Shown piece after piece: positions 10,230 through 21,086 of a stretch of 64,000 nt of DNA (position 1 is its first letter; every line of letters begins with the position of its first letter). This DNA is from Paramecium pentaurelia (lineage: Eukaryota > Ciliophora > Oligohymenophorea > Peniculida > Parameciidae). The DNA lies in NCBI GenBank assembly GCA_905183005.1, contig CAJJDO010000045.1:62001-126000 (forward strand), written 5' to 3'. The notes beneath the pieces are model-generated. The model was not told the origin of the DNA, ran no database searches, and saw nothing but the letters and a program-made list of their open reading frames with translations. Both the position numbers and the translations under genes were made by a program.

Positions 10230-11066
10230 ATGTCTTCTATAGGATGGGCAATGAATCCTCGTATGGATAGATCTCAAGAGATCGAGGATGATTTATACTC
10301 ACTTGCTTCTACTTCAACTTGTGCAAAAACAGAGAGACATTATTCTGTTAGTGAGTTTGCTGATTTTGTTCGCAGATTAAAAGAAGTAGATGATAATTTT
10401 CTTGATTGTTACAATAGTTTTGTTGAATGGCGTGAAGCAAAATTACAACGGTATAAAGTGCAATACTGTCGTGACATAGAAAAAATCATTTTACATTCTT
10501 TGGTTTTAATAGAAGAGCTCAATCGTTATCTCAACATCTTTCCATAGCTCAACACGCCGCTTTACTAGGAATATGTAGATTTGTGTCGAGAAGAAAATTG
10601 GTATATTAACTATGCGACAGAGCTGCCTAAGATCAAGCACAATATCTTTGAGCAAGAGGTGACCTGGTATACGGAGAATCTCCCAAAGCTTGCAGAAATC
10701 GCACAAAAAGAAAAGCGCCCTCTTTTCATCAAACCGATTGCAGACCAAGATCCGAGAGAGGCTCATCATACCCGGATAGTAATCGACCATGCTTTAGAAC
10801 AGTTAGAAAAGATCGCCCCCAAAATGAAAGAAGCCCCTTCCTTAGAAAGCCTTCAAAATCTTCAAAAAGATGTGGAGCGTTATGGCTGGTGCTTGACAGG
10901 AATGGCCCCTCTTCTACCCATTGAAGAGCAGAATCCATTTCAGGAAGGAGGCCTCTATCAACGATGGCAAAAAGCACGCTTAAAAATTCAAGAAGCCGAA
11001 AGCCTGTGGCATGAGAATCATGAAAGCGAGAATGCAATCCAACCTAAGATATCATAGAAAAGTTGA
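10230..11066 (+). CDS. bacterial-like protein, open only in the ciliate code
   Basis: Read with TAA/TAG as glutamine the frame is open for 278 codons, from ATG 10230 to TGA 11064-11066. In the standard code it breaks at TAG 10545-10547 and 10566-10568 and would end at TAG 11055-11057. Codon use (CGC, CGT, GCC, CCG, GGC, GTG, CAA/CAG) and about 40% GC set it apart from every flanking ciliate gene. The product is soluble, E/K/L-rich and predicted mostly helical, with HHTR and a run of helices in the second half; I see no signal peptide, membrane span or known domain. No frameshift interrupts 837 bases although the neighbouring bacterial gene is ruined. It may be a retained endosymbiont-derived gene or a recent insertion that happened to mutate only at glutamine codons. 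Family unknown. Confidence 0.5.
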
Positions 11067-11696
11067 TGTTTTTCATGTACATGACAAAAATAAAGTTATG
11101 AAAATAATATAAAATTCTCTTAATAGAATTATTTTGTAGAACATTGAAAGATATTTTCGATTCATAATGGTAAAATCATGGTGAAAGGATAAGGCCTATT
11201 TGTTTTGTCTTCTAGAAAGAGAGGCCTCTTTCCTCTTTACGAATATAAAGCTTATAATTTTTTCAGAAAATCAAAAAAGCATTTAAAAAGTTCTATGTGC
11301 CCAACCTTATTGGTGTTTTTATAGCAATATTCAAGACCTAACAGTTATAAAAAACATTACAAAGTGCTTTGCCTCATGAAATTTGGTTTATTTCGCAAAT
11401 AAAAAAATCCTATTGTGAATATAAATTTTTAAAATTAAAAAAGGTTCTTTATATTTCATTCCTTTTTGCATATTTTTTAAACAGTTGTATTGTCATTTAA
11501 TGCATCAAAAATATTCCACAAAAATGATAAAATCCTTTATAATTACCTTCTTTAATAATTTTTATTACATGAATATTTTTAGTGTATGTATTCTCAACAT
11601 AGCTTTTCTTAAATAGATAAACATCATACTATCGGATATTCTTTTTGACATATATTGTGTTTTAATAGATATTTAATAATAGAGTATATTTATCAT
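11067..11696. other. bacterial-like spacer, no intact gene
   Basis: Base composition differs from ciliate spacers (more G and C clusters). Fragments of open frame occur but none is convincing. It contains a compact hairpin at 11215-11232 and possible AT-rich promoter-like sequence upstream of the GspE relic. Confidence 0.4.
11215..11232. terminator. 7-bp stem, 4-base loop hairpin
   Basis: GAAAGAG-AGGC-CTCTTTC forms a perfect 7-bp stem with a tetraloop, followed by a pyrimidine-rich run. This looks like a short bacterial intrinsic terminator and lies between the two bacterial-like coding stretches. Confidence 0.35.
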
Positions 11697-13196
11697 ACGA
11701 GAAAAAATATACAAAAAGATAAATCAATTTCACAAGAATCTATAAATTTCTTAAATTAACTTGTTGAAAAAAAATATTTAAATACGGATCAAAAAGATAT
11801 TATAGCGGTGGAATCTCTATTTTCTGGCAAAGATATGTATCTTTTATTAGAAAAAATTGTTGCTGAAGACATTATTTGTTCTTCTTTGTGTGAGATAAGG
11901 GAACATTCATTTATTTTTTAGAAAACTTAATGCTAAATGATGATTTGTTAACAAAAATAAGGGTTGAAATAGCAGAAAAGTTATTCATTGTTCTAATTTC
12001 ATATGATATATCCTCAGAAATTCTTACAATAGTGACATCTTATTTTTCTGACGTGCCTCATCATATACATCATGAGCTAAAAAAGATTTTTGGATATCAT
12101 ATTCATATAGATACAAAAATCTCTTCAACATCCTCTATTTTAAAAAAATTTAATAATACAAAAACAATGTTAACAGAGATTGTTTCTGATACATTAAAAA
12201 TTGAAGAATTAAACCCTTTTTAAAAAAAAATTTCTGATATTCATTTTGAACCAGAAGATTTGAATATAAAAATTCGCTTTCGATGCCATGGTTTGCTTTA
12301 TATTGTAAAATTAATTCATAAAACAATATGGCTGCCTTTAAGCATTCAACTAAAAATTTTGGCAGATATGGAATATAGTAAAAAAAATATTTTTCAAGAT
12401 GGAGCTTTTTCTTAAATTTTTTCAAAAAAAAAAGATTGATTTTAGAGTTTCTTGTCATCCAACAATCTATGAAGAAAAATTTTCTTTAAGTTTTAAGAGT
12501 TTTATATCAAAATTCTTGTCATGCATCTTTGGAAAACCTAAGATATACTTCTATCAAACAAAGATAAAATTCAATCATTAATGCAATGTCCAGAAGGACT
12601 GAACGTTGTAACCGGAACAACAGGAGCCGTAAAAAACAAAAATAATTCATAGCATATTATCTCGATTTAAACATGAATCATTCAATATTATGACCCTTGA
12701 AGATCCTGTTGAATATAAAAGACAAAATTTTATTTAAACAGAAGTAAAAAAACTTTCTTTTTCAGAAGGAATATATTCTTTATTGCATCAAGATCCTGAT
12801 ATTATTTTTTTTAGGCGAAATGAGAAATGAAAAAGTTGTAAAAACAGCTATCCAAGCAGCAATGACAGGTCATAGAGTTTTTAGCACATTACAGAATAAT
12901 ACAGCTATTGATATATTAGCACGATTGGTAGAGTTAGGTATCTCTACCAGGTTTATAATAGATTTTTTAAATGGAATCATTTAAAAAAGATTACTAAGAA
13001 TTTTATATGTTCTGCATGTAAAAAACCAAGAACGATCACTGCACAAGAAGCCAAGTTTTTTTCGCTAAACCCAACATTGTGTATATATGATTCCTCAGAA
13101 TGTGAAGAATATACTGGGAATATCGCTTTAGCAGAAGTAAGTGTCATGAATAATTCGTTAAAAACAAAGCTTGAAAAAAATTATCTTCTGATATGA
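11697..13196 (+). pseudogene. decayed GspE/PilB secretion or pilus ATPase
   Basis: Pieces of one bacterial type II secretion/type IV pilus assembly ATPase appear in order but in changing frames. N-terminal helical region (11697-11920); ISDIHFEP, the family's N2 signature (about 12234); GLNVVTGTTGAVKN, a ruined Walker A (12598); MTLEDPVEY (Asp box, about 12690); QDPDII (12789), then after a T8 run at 12805-12812 LGEMRN (Walker B), AAMTGHRVFSTL (His box), LLRIL, and CSAC with EYTGNIALAEV at the end. Frames change near 11920, 12223, 12640, 12808 and 13005, mostly at A or T runs. In-frame TAA codons sit at 11757, 12735 and 12982. The Walker A lysine-threonine pair is lost, so no active ATPase can be made. 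Confidence 0.85.
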
Positions 13197-13275
13197 TAAT
13201 AAAAATTCTTATTAAAGAAAGTTTTAGCACATTATAAATGGAAGGAATAAAAGTTGTAAAAAATGGTTTATTTCT

Positions 13276-13441
13276 ATTCTAATAAATAGTAACATTTTGT
13301 TAAATATTCATTATGATCATTGAAGTATAACAAATCTTTATATAATATAACATGATCAATTTGCAAATTGCCAAATATTTCTGATATAGGTTTGGTAAAA
13401 TAGAAATGAAAGGCATTATAATAACTATGTATTCTTAAATT
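13276..13441 (-). pseudogene. fragment of a ciliate gene cut at the bacterial-like island
   Basis: A minus-strand stretch of about 55 codons has the codon use and residue mix of the ciliate genes (FHFYFTKPISEIFGN, then ILYKDLLYFNDHNEY) and continues without stop straight into the bacterial-like DNA at about 13275, where meaning is lost. Upstream it is closed by TGA at 13442-13444 with no start. This looks like the remains of a host gene broken by the insertion. No family recognised. Confidence 0.35.
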
Positions 13442-13598
13442 TCATACTTCTTCTTTAAATCATCAAATTAGAATTATGATAAAGAACTCTAACATAATCT
13501 ACATTCTTTATATTATTTATAATACATAAATTTAATTATTATTATATTTTAATTTAATAAAATTAACAAAAAACTATATATATATATAATAATTTAAA

Positions 13599-14844
13599 TC
13601 ATTTTTTAATCCCTTATGAATATTTCTTATATTGTTTCTCAAATCCCTCTTTCCCAAATAATTTAAATAATTCAACTAATTCTAATTTTTGATTTGTTTT
13701 TTTCATAATCTCTCTTATTTCTTTTTCTTAGACTGGTTATGTTAGGGCTTATTTGATGATTTTCTCTGCACATTTTATTTTTTATTCTTGAAAATTAAAA
13801 AAAATAGAAAGATCTGCTTCATCTTTAGTCAATAATATATCTTAATTTATAGTAACCATAGATAATATAAGATCTGTGTATCCTAGTACAGTACCTTTGA
13901 TAAATATATAATCCCATAGTAGAACACAATCCAATAATTCAAACAGATATACAAATCCACTAAGTAAAATTTTACTTATCCAAATGGAAGGGGATATATT
14001 ACATTCAATAAAATGGTTATACACCTTTGGCATCTTCTTTTACATCAATTTCATAATTATTTCTTCTATAATGAAGAGTAATGGAAGATCTTCCTTAAAT
14101 AATAAATTGAACATGTAGAAAGAAGAATCAAGAAGTTCAGCAAAAACGCAAACAGTTTCTTACTCTTTAGCCCCTGAGACCATCAAAAATAAGGCTATTT
14201 TATATAATATTTAGTATTATACCTGCAATATAATTCATTCCTTGACAATATCCAACTTTAGGATATAGACTAGCTAAATTTGTAAGCACATAATCCAATT
14301 TTTCTACAACTTACTCTTCTTTGAATAATTCACTTATTAATGTTCTGTTAATGTCTTTCTTAATGTAATAAGAAGAATCATTAATTTGATTTTCCATCTT
14401 TTAATGCATTATATCCTTTTATAAGGTAATAACTTTCCAATATGCCCATCTATACTTTTATGGAAGACCAATTAATCCATAGCATTTAAATTCGTATTTC
14501 TCCTAAATGAAAAATACTAACATATAATATTCATAATCTTATGTTATTAAAGGACATTCTGCAAAAAACTATTCAATATTCTTAGGTTTTGTAAGGGAAT
14601 TTCTGTAATTTGAATATGTTCTAGGTGGTTCATCATAAACTTTAAATGAATTCAATTTTTCTTCCCATATTTGATCCAATTTAGTATTTACTCCAATATT
14701 TAAATATTTCCCAATAGCATGAACATAAGAAAAAGAATTAGCTCTTTCATCTTACTTAATATTTTCTTATTTTTCATAATCCAATTCTAGTCTATCAATA
14801 ATATTATCTTTTTTTTCTACTTAAGTGCATTACAACTATCCCAT
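13599..14844 (-). CDS. TBC-domain Rab GTPase-activating protein
   Basis: 405 residues; one 28-base intron at 14195-14222. The N-terminal 140 residues are charged. LIGLPQKYRWAYWKVI opens the TBC domain, IKKDINRT carries the arginine finger, and YPKVGYCQGMNYIAA the glutamine finger with the YCQGMN signature; LLDCVLLWDYIFIKG matches the later W-D motif. The intron falls right after the YCQGMNYIA segment and its removal restores the frame. TBC proteins stimulate GTP hydrolysis by Rab GTPases and so end a round of vesicle targeting. Both catalytic residues are present, so it should be active. Divergent from the membrane-protein gene starting at 14916; only 71 bases separate the two start codons. 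Confidence 0.9.
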
Positions 14845-14915
14845 TAATTTAATTAATCATTTATACATATCTAATATAGTTGAATAATAATTAATTACAT
14901 TACTAAAATAAATAG

Positions 14916-15477
14916 ATGGAATCAAAAAAACTGAGTAAAATTATTGAACTAGTTTTTCTGTCCATTGCTGTAAAAATAATAACCTAATATAATAAAGTGG
15001 TTAACAGTAATGGCATGTTTAATTAGAACTGATTTTAATTTCCCCTTTGCCTTTTTTTGTTATTATCTATGGATATCAAGAGATGATAAAGCTAATTCTT
15101 TAATGGTAATTAATCCTTATAATCTAAATAATATAGTTAATGGTTTTGAATGGAATCCTCATCTTAGTAGATTTAATTTGGCTTCTATCAGTTGGATCAA
15201 TTTGGACAGCAACAGAGAAAAACAATCCTGTCTGGGGACACTTACATGGTCTTCATGTTTTTGTTATATTTATTAGCATTCTAAATGTCTTATTGAAAGT
15301 ATTGTAATCAATTCTATCAATAGGTTGGTGTTATTGTAGCAATAAATTCTTATAGAGGAAATCAATCTTAAGTTGGTAATCCTAATATTTATTTTAGTTG
15401 GTTCATTATAGAATCCACAATAGAGTGGTCTAAATGATATTTCTTAAAATAGACAAGTCCCTTATGGATAATATTGA
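14916..15477 (+). CDS. small four-helix membrane protein
   Basis: 173 residues; introns 15007-15026 (20) and 15304-15323 (20). A short basic N terminus (MESKKLSKI) leads into four hydrophobic segments, roughly residues 8-25, 32-50, 58-85 and 103-125, with GSIWTATEKNNPVWGHLHG between the third and fourth, and a polar Q/N-rich tail. The helix layout and a conserved-looking H-x2-H loop recall small Golgi/ER proteins of the AGTRAP type, but that is only an impression. No catalytic motif seen. Confidence 0.7.
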
Positions 15478-15975
15478 TCAAATAAATCATTCAAAATTAT
15501 ATAAACTTCAAATAATTATTTATTTTAAAAGTAAATTACATATCATATTTTTTCATAATCTAAGATCTAATTAATTGATATTAGATACAATATGTATTAT
15601 ATTTTTTAAATTATTTATCAAAATTACAAAATAATATTGATATCAGTAATCCATTTAATCATTCTATTAAAATTTCTATTTTTATAATCTATTTCATAAT
15701 TAACTTTCTCTATATATATTAAAAATGAAAACATATTAATTCAATCGTGAAAAATTGAAACTAAATAATAATTAGAAAAAATATAATATATTAAAATTTT
15801 CATTATAATAGATTCTAAAATAATAATCTATAAATAATTACAAAAATATAAAATATTTTTATTCAAATATATCTAATAATTCTTAGATTTCTTAAAAAAA
15901 GATTATTATTTATTATTAACTTTTGAATCATCTTTTATTTCTTTATTCTAATTGAAAATAAATAAATAATTAATA
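15478..15975. other. intergenic, nothing recognised
   Basis: AT-rich spacer between two plus-strand genes. All frames are closed within short distances and no RNA-like element was noticed. Confidence 0.5.
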
Positions 15976-18900
15976 ATGAATGTAAAAAATTATATATTAC
16001 GTAAACTTGTTGGCGATTCATCAAACACATTGACAGTTGAATAGGTTTAGAGAATACTAGAATCATAAAAGGATGATGATAGAATATTTAGGTAAAATGA
16101 CATATGCGAAATAGAGCAATTATTAATTCATCATTATCTAATTAAAAACTACAGACAACCAATTCTGATTTCCTTATTAATTCTTCAACTGATTTTGGCA
16201 ATCTATTGTTGAACTAACTGCAATCCAGTTTAGTAAATATACTAATCCATATCATCATTTTAGTAATCCATAAAATCAAAGAATTAACTTTTATCCATAG
16301 ACTAGTATCCTATAGACATCAATTAGTTTAATAATGACATATCACAAACTGATTTAATTAAATAATAACTATAGCACATCTATCGATTATACAAAGCTAC
16401 TATTCGTTAAAATGGTGATGGATTAAAAGAAATATTAAACTACCTTGCTAATTTAAATCATACAGAATAAATTATTGAATCATAATATGCATAATAATGT
16501 ATTCTAAAAGCACCACAGTATATTCAAGGAATAGATTAAATTAAAATATGGTGTGATAAAAGTACAACTCTATATTAGACTGTAACTGAAACTAGATAAC
16601 TATTGTAATAAAGTAGAAATTCATCTTTAAAAAAATAATTGGAAATAGTTGAGAAATACAAATCCATTTAAAGAATTAAATATACATTAGAAAAATTAAT
16701 GATATTAAAATAGACTTTTGGTTAATTGGCTTAAACAATGAATAAATATGATGATAATGCATATGAAATCATACCTATCATGAAAGAAACATAAAACAAC
16801 ATTAATAAATATAAATTGAATGAATTGAAATTATTATGCATTAGTGATAATTTTTTTGAAAATAAAATAGAATCTTTAAAAGAAAGAATAAAATAAGGCA
16901 TTTTGGCTAATTTTATGAAATTTGATGAAAAAAAATACTATTCACTTTTGAAAAGTTATTATTTTATTGAAAAACATTATCAAATGTAATCTTATATAAC
17001 TTAAATCTGGGCATTAGCAAAGAAAAGTATTAGTGTAACATTTAAAAATGCAATAAAATTATTTGAATAATCTTATATTCCTAATAAAATCTATTAAAAT
17101 TGTTAAGATGAAGATTTACTATAATTCTATAAATTACTATATAGTGAATTAGTAGAACAAATGCTAAATTTTCATTATTGCAATAGATTCCATTAAGAAA
17201 ATGAATTTAAACTTGAAGAGGAAGAAAGTAATTTTAAATTTGAAGAATATACTGAATAAATTAGATAATCATATTTAGAAATGAGATAATTAATATGGTA
17301 ATAAATTCAAAAGAAACTTGTTAAAATCATTACTGCTCATTTAATCAATATTAAATCTTTAGTTATTGAATAATTAATATACTTTTTAGGTTATAATTGC
17401 TTATTAATTAAAAGGGCTGAAGATTTTAGTCATTCTGATTCACAAAAGTATGCATATAAATAATATTTAGTTTGACTAAATGCATTATTGATATCTATAT
17501 GAGTTTTGTTTAATAGTTTCATAAAGCAAATCTAAAATCAATAAGTACATATTTACAAAATGAATTATACTAAAGATTGCCTTTAACGAAAGATTCTAAG
17601 TTAAATTAATAATTAGAATAATTAACAAATTTAAATTAAGTAAATAAAAAGCTTTTTGAACATTTAATTGAAAAAAGGGAAGAAAACTATTAATAAGAAA
17701 TAAAGAAAACAATTGATTTTTAAGATTTGATAAATAATGATAAAGAGATGCAATTATTTTATTTATTTGAATACCAAAATCCTTTTGTACTTTAATAAGA
17801 GGAGTTTGATCTAATTATTAAAGCTATATGGATAAAAAAGTATACCACTTAATCCACTGGAATTTTGAATTAAATTGAATCAGTTTTATCATCATCTAGT
17901 ATAAGAATCTTGGAATTACTTCCATAATATGCATTGCTCTCCTTCTATCATCCTTCATGTTAATAATAAATTATTAGTAATTTTCTATAATTACTTGAAC
18001 TCTATATGTTTGTTTCTTATAATTAATTAGTTGGGATGAATTAATAAAAATAATTATTAGAAAATTTTGCATAAATAATAAAGTTTGATGAAAGTAAAGA
18101 AATCGATTTTTTTGTCCAAACATATGATTCATTTAGTGATTGTTTAGTTATTTAAGAAAGATTTTGTTATTTCAAAAGGTTTATCTAAAAATTTTGTAAA
18201 GAAGGAATTGATTTTAAAGAAATAGATATATTTTAATCAAAAGAAAAAAAATAATTTGTTGATATAGCAGAAAGAGCCATAGCATCAGAATCTTTAGCCT
18301 ATCTACTTTCTTAAACTAAATCAGTATTCTCCCTAATTGGAATAACATCATAAAATTTTGATATTTTTAAAGAAGTTTATAATCAATACAAAGAGTTCAT
18401 TTATAGAAATTTTGTGTAAACTTATATTAAGATTGATGGTATAGTACAATATGTACCTCAATAAAGATGGGATCTTAAAGATCTACATAATGAAAATAAT
18501 AATATATATTTGGATAGATTGATATAATTTATTCTAGATTAAAAAGAAAGATTAAAAAGCATTGGAGGAGGTGTTATACCACCTAATGCTCAAAAGGATA
18601 TTTTTTCGTTTTTGGCAGAACATTGCTTAAATATATTATTAGAAACTTATGGAAAAATAAAAAAAGTAAAATATATTTCATAAATAAAAGTTAAATTCAG
18701 TAGGAAGAGATTAAATGATTTTTGAATATACTACTTGTTGTTAATCAATAGAATCAAGTTAGAAAAATAATAAAGAAGTTGTGCTTAATCCAAAGATCAC
18801 TCTAATGTAATTAGAATACTTGAAAGTCTTTAATTCTTAATAATACGAAGAGATTGATTAGTATATTTAAAAATCGAAAGTAAATATTTTGTTATAATCA

Positions 18901-19023
18901 TTTTTAGACTTTAATTCCATTAAGATTGCTGTATAATTTGATGAATTCAAGTTCAAGTTATAATAAATTATCAAAATAACAGAAAAAAGATATATCAATC
19001 AAGTTTTTTAAAGATTATTATGA
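15976..19023 (+). CDS. VPS50: VPS50 / syndetin, EARP tethering complex subunit
   Basis: 999 residues; introns 17448-17470 (23) and 18666-18690 (25), total length exactly in frame. Long helical rods with coiled-coil character fill the first two thirds. The C-terminal third is diagnostic: RWDLKDLHNENNNIYLDRL, IPPNAQKDIF, LAEHCLNILLETYGKIKK and, after the second intron, LNSVGRDQM. This order matches the C-terminal domain of syndetin (VPS50/CCDC132). VPS50 replaces VPS54 in the GARP-like tether to make EARP, which returns cargo from endosomes to the surface. A hydrophobic patch near residues 60-85 (LISLLILQLILAIYCC) is odd for this soluble family and could hide an unrecognised intron. VPS54 is the main alternative; the WDxKDL and GR segments favour VPS50. 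Confidence 0.8.
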
Positions 19024-19080
19024 TACATTTAAATTATTTTGAAAATATTTATAAAACAAGTACAAATTTAACAAAATAGA

Positions 19081-20455
19081 TCATTATAAATTATTATCAA
19101 TCATACTTTAGTTTTCTTACATCTGACTTTGAATAGTTAAAGATTCTTAAGTTTATTATTACTACAATAATTATTAATTTGTCTTATTAATATCAACCAA
19201 ACAAATAGAACATCTTCCAACATTTCTTTGTATTTGCATATGATTTAATATACAAAGCTCATGGAAACAATGTCCACAAAAGATTTCTATGATTATTCCA
19301 GTCTAAAATGACTCTAAACAATAAGCACATCTATCCTATTCAAATTTCATTTCATTCTATTTTATCTAATGAATTAGATTCTGAGATTTTAATTTTTCAA
19401 ATTCTAATTAGACATTAAAATTTCTTCTTCTATGAGGAAAGATTGGTTCTGGATCAAGCCATTCTACAAACCTTCTTCCAAAAATTCTTATTAAGATAAT
19501 TCTAATCAAAGCCATAATAAAAAAACTCCCTAGTATTGTTAATAGGATAATGATTATAAATTAAAATAATTATTGCTAATTTTATTAACTTCTATAAATA
19601 TTAAGATAATTCATTACAATTTTTAAATGCTAATAATTTGATAGAAAATCTATGAAAAATCTATCTCTGCATCATCTGTGAATTATAAAGTAATTCTAAA
19701 TTAATTTGCTCTTATTCTATAATAAAGACTCTTGGTTAATTAGCTCAAATTCTAACATAATTTTACATTTATTAAAGAGAATCTATACAAGGAAAATCAT
19801 CAAATAGTCCAACAGATAAACAAATACTTAAATCTGCTTTAACTTCAATTTATGATAAATTTCCTATTCCAATTTACAATAAGAATTCAGGCCCCATTCG
19901 TCCTTAAAAATAAATTGTACAAAGTTCTCCTTAACCAACTTACTATTTAACATTTTAAAATATAATTTTAGACTCAGCAGAAACATAATATGATTAATTT
20001 GGACAATATTTTGGTACTCCACAAATATCATGATGCTTATATAAATAATTTGTAGCATTATATAGAGGAACTTCCTTTATGATATTACATTTAGGGAAGA
20101 CAACATTCATCTATGGATCGGGATATTCAGATAAATTTTTTAATTCTACTTTGCTTCGATCAATTAATTCTGTATAATTAAAGGGTACCTTTAAAAGTCT
20201 TAAACATTAATTATTTTCTAAATTAAATTAACAACAGTTATTAAACTCACAAGAATGACACTATATATTTCATATCTTATTCATACACTTGTATAACTAT
20301 TGCATTAAATGTCTTTGCATTGTTTTTACAAAGCTTCATCCATTTAATAATTATCTTCACTTTCATTTTCTGTTCCTTTGATTATATTTCCGCAAAACAA
20401 TTCTCTAAATTATAAATACTTTATACATTAATGTTAAGGATAACAATAATTTCAT
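19081..20455 (-). CDS. ectodomain-TM-RING-H2 ubiquitin ligase
   Basis: 425 residues; introns 20405-20426 (22), 20261-20286 (26), 19744-19766 (23) and 19592-19617 (26). A signal peptide (MKLLLSLTLIELFCG) is followed by a cysteine-rich luminal part (CHSCEFNNCC), then a beta-rich domain of PA-like appearance, a single membrane helix (IIIILLTILGSFFIMALI) and a cytosolic RING-H2: CAYC, C-G-H-C, FHELC, CSIC. The arrangement matches PA-TM-RING E3 ligases of endosomes and vacuoles, which ubiquitinate membrane cargo. The PA domain is inferred from position. The RING metal ligands are complete. Confidence 0.82.
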
Positions 20456-20598
20456 TAGAATTATTAAATTATTTTTATTATTCAGAATTTTAATAATTAC
20501 TCAATATATAATATTAACATCATTCTATATTTAAAATTATTTGAACTAAACAATAGTAAATACTAGAAAAAATTATACTAAAGAGGAGTTTAAATCTA

Positions 20599-20868
20599 AT
20601 GGATAATCCAATTGACATGATATAAGAATTATTTTTAATTTAGATTTAAAATAAGTAAGTAACAAATAGTGAGTATATCTAAAAAATCTTTTATTCCTTG
20701 ACAATATGGGATTGTCTTTTTTATTTCCAATATCAACTTTTCTGTTTCTATAAAAAAAAATATTCTTAAGTTAGCCTAAAACATTTATTATTGATAATAT
20801 ATAATATAATTCATAAGGTTCAAATTTAATACTCTAATAAATAAGTAAAATTTTTAAGAAACTTATGA
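20599..20868 (+). CDS. possible small hypothetical protein
   Basis: A single open frame of 89 codons, ATG to TGA, with a polar N terminus (MDNPIDMIQ) and two aromatic-rich hydrophobic stretches (WDCLFYFQYQLFCF; LLLIIYNII). Composition is compatible with a small membrane protein, but no motif or neighbour supports it and it may be a chance frame or part of a broken gene. Confidence 0.25.
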
Positions 20869-21086
20869 AATGCCATATTAATGATTTGAATATGATTAAT
20901 ATACGCTGTTAATTATTCTAGCTTTTTTTGATTGAAATTAATATGGTGGGTTTGATTCGAGTTAAAAAGAGACAGATTATATAAATACAAAATTTATAAA
21001 AGTTACTAATAATCAAAATTAAGAACAAATATTCACATAAGTAAAATGAAATTAAATATAATATATATATTGTATAAATTATATAC

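Noticed and set aside
10506..11037. Two minus-strand frames opposite the bacterial-like gene
   Set aside because: The plus strand gives one continuous 278-codon frame with balanced composition; the minus frames are shorter, overlap it, and need TAA/TAG as stops.
14845..14990. Upstream extension of the TBC gene (IPSIYFSNV...)
   Set aside because: The extension is broken by an in-frame TGA and overlaps the divergent membrane-protein gene, so it is an antisense shadow.
15010..15276. Plus-strand frame starting MACLIRTDF
   Set aside because: Its first 17 bases are an intron of the membrane-protein gene 14916-15477; the correct frame runs through another register and gives membrane helices.
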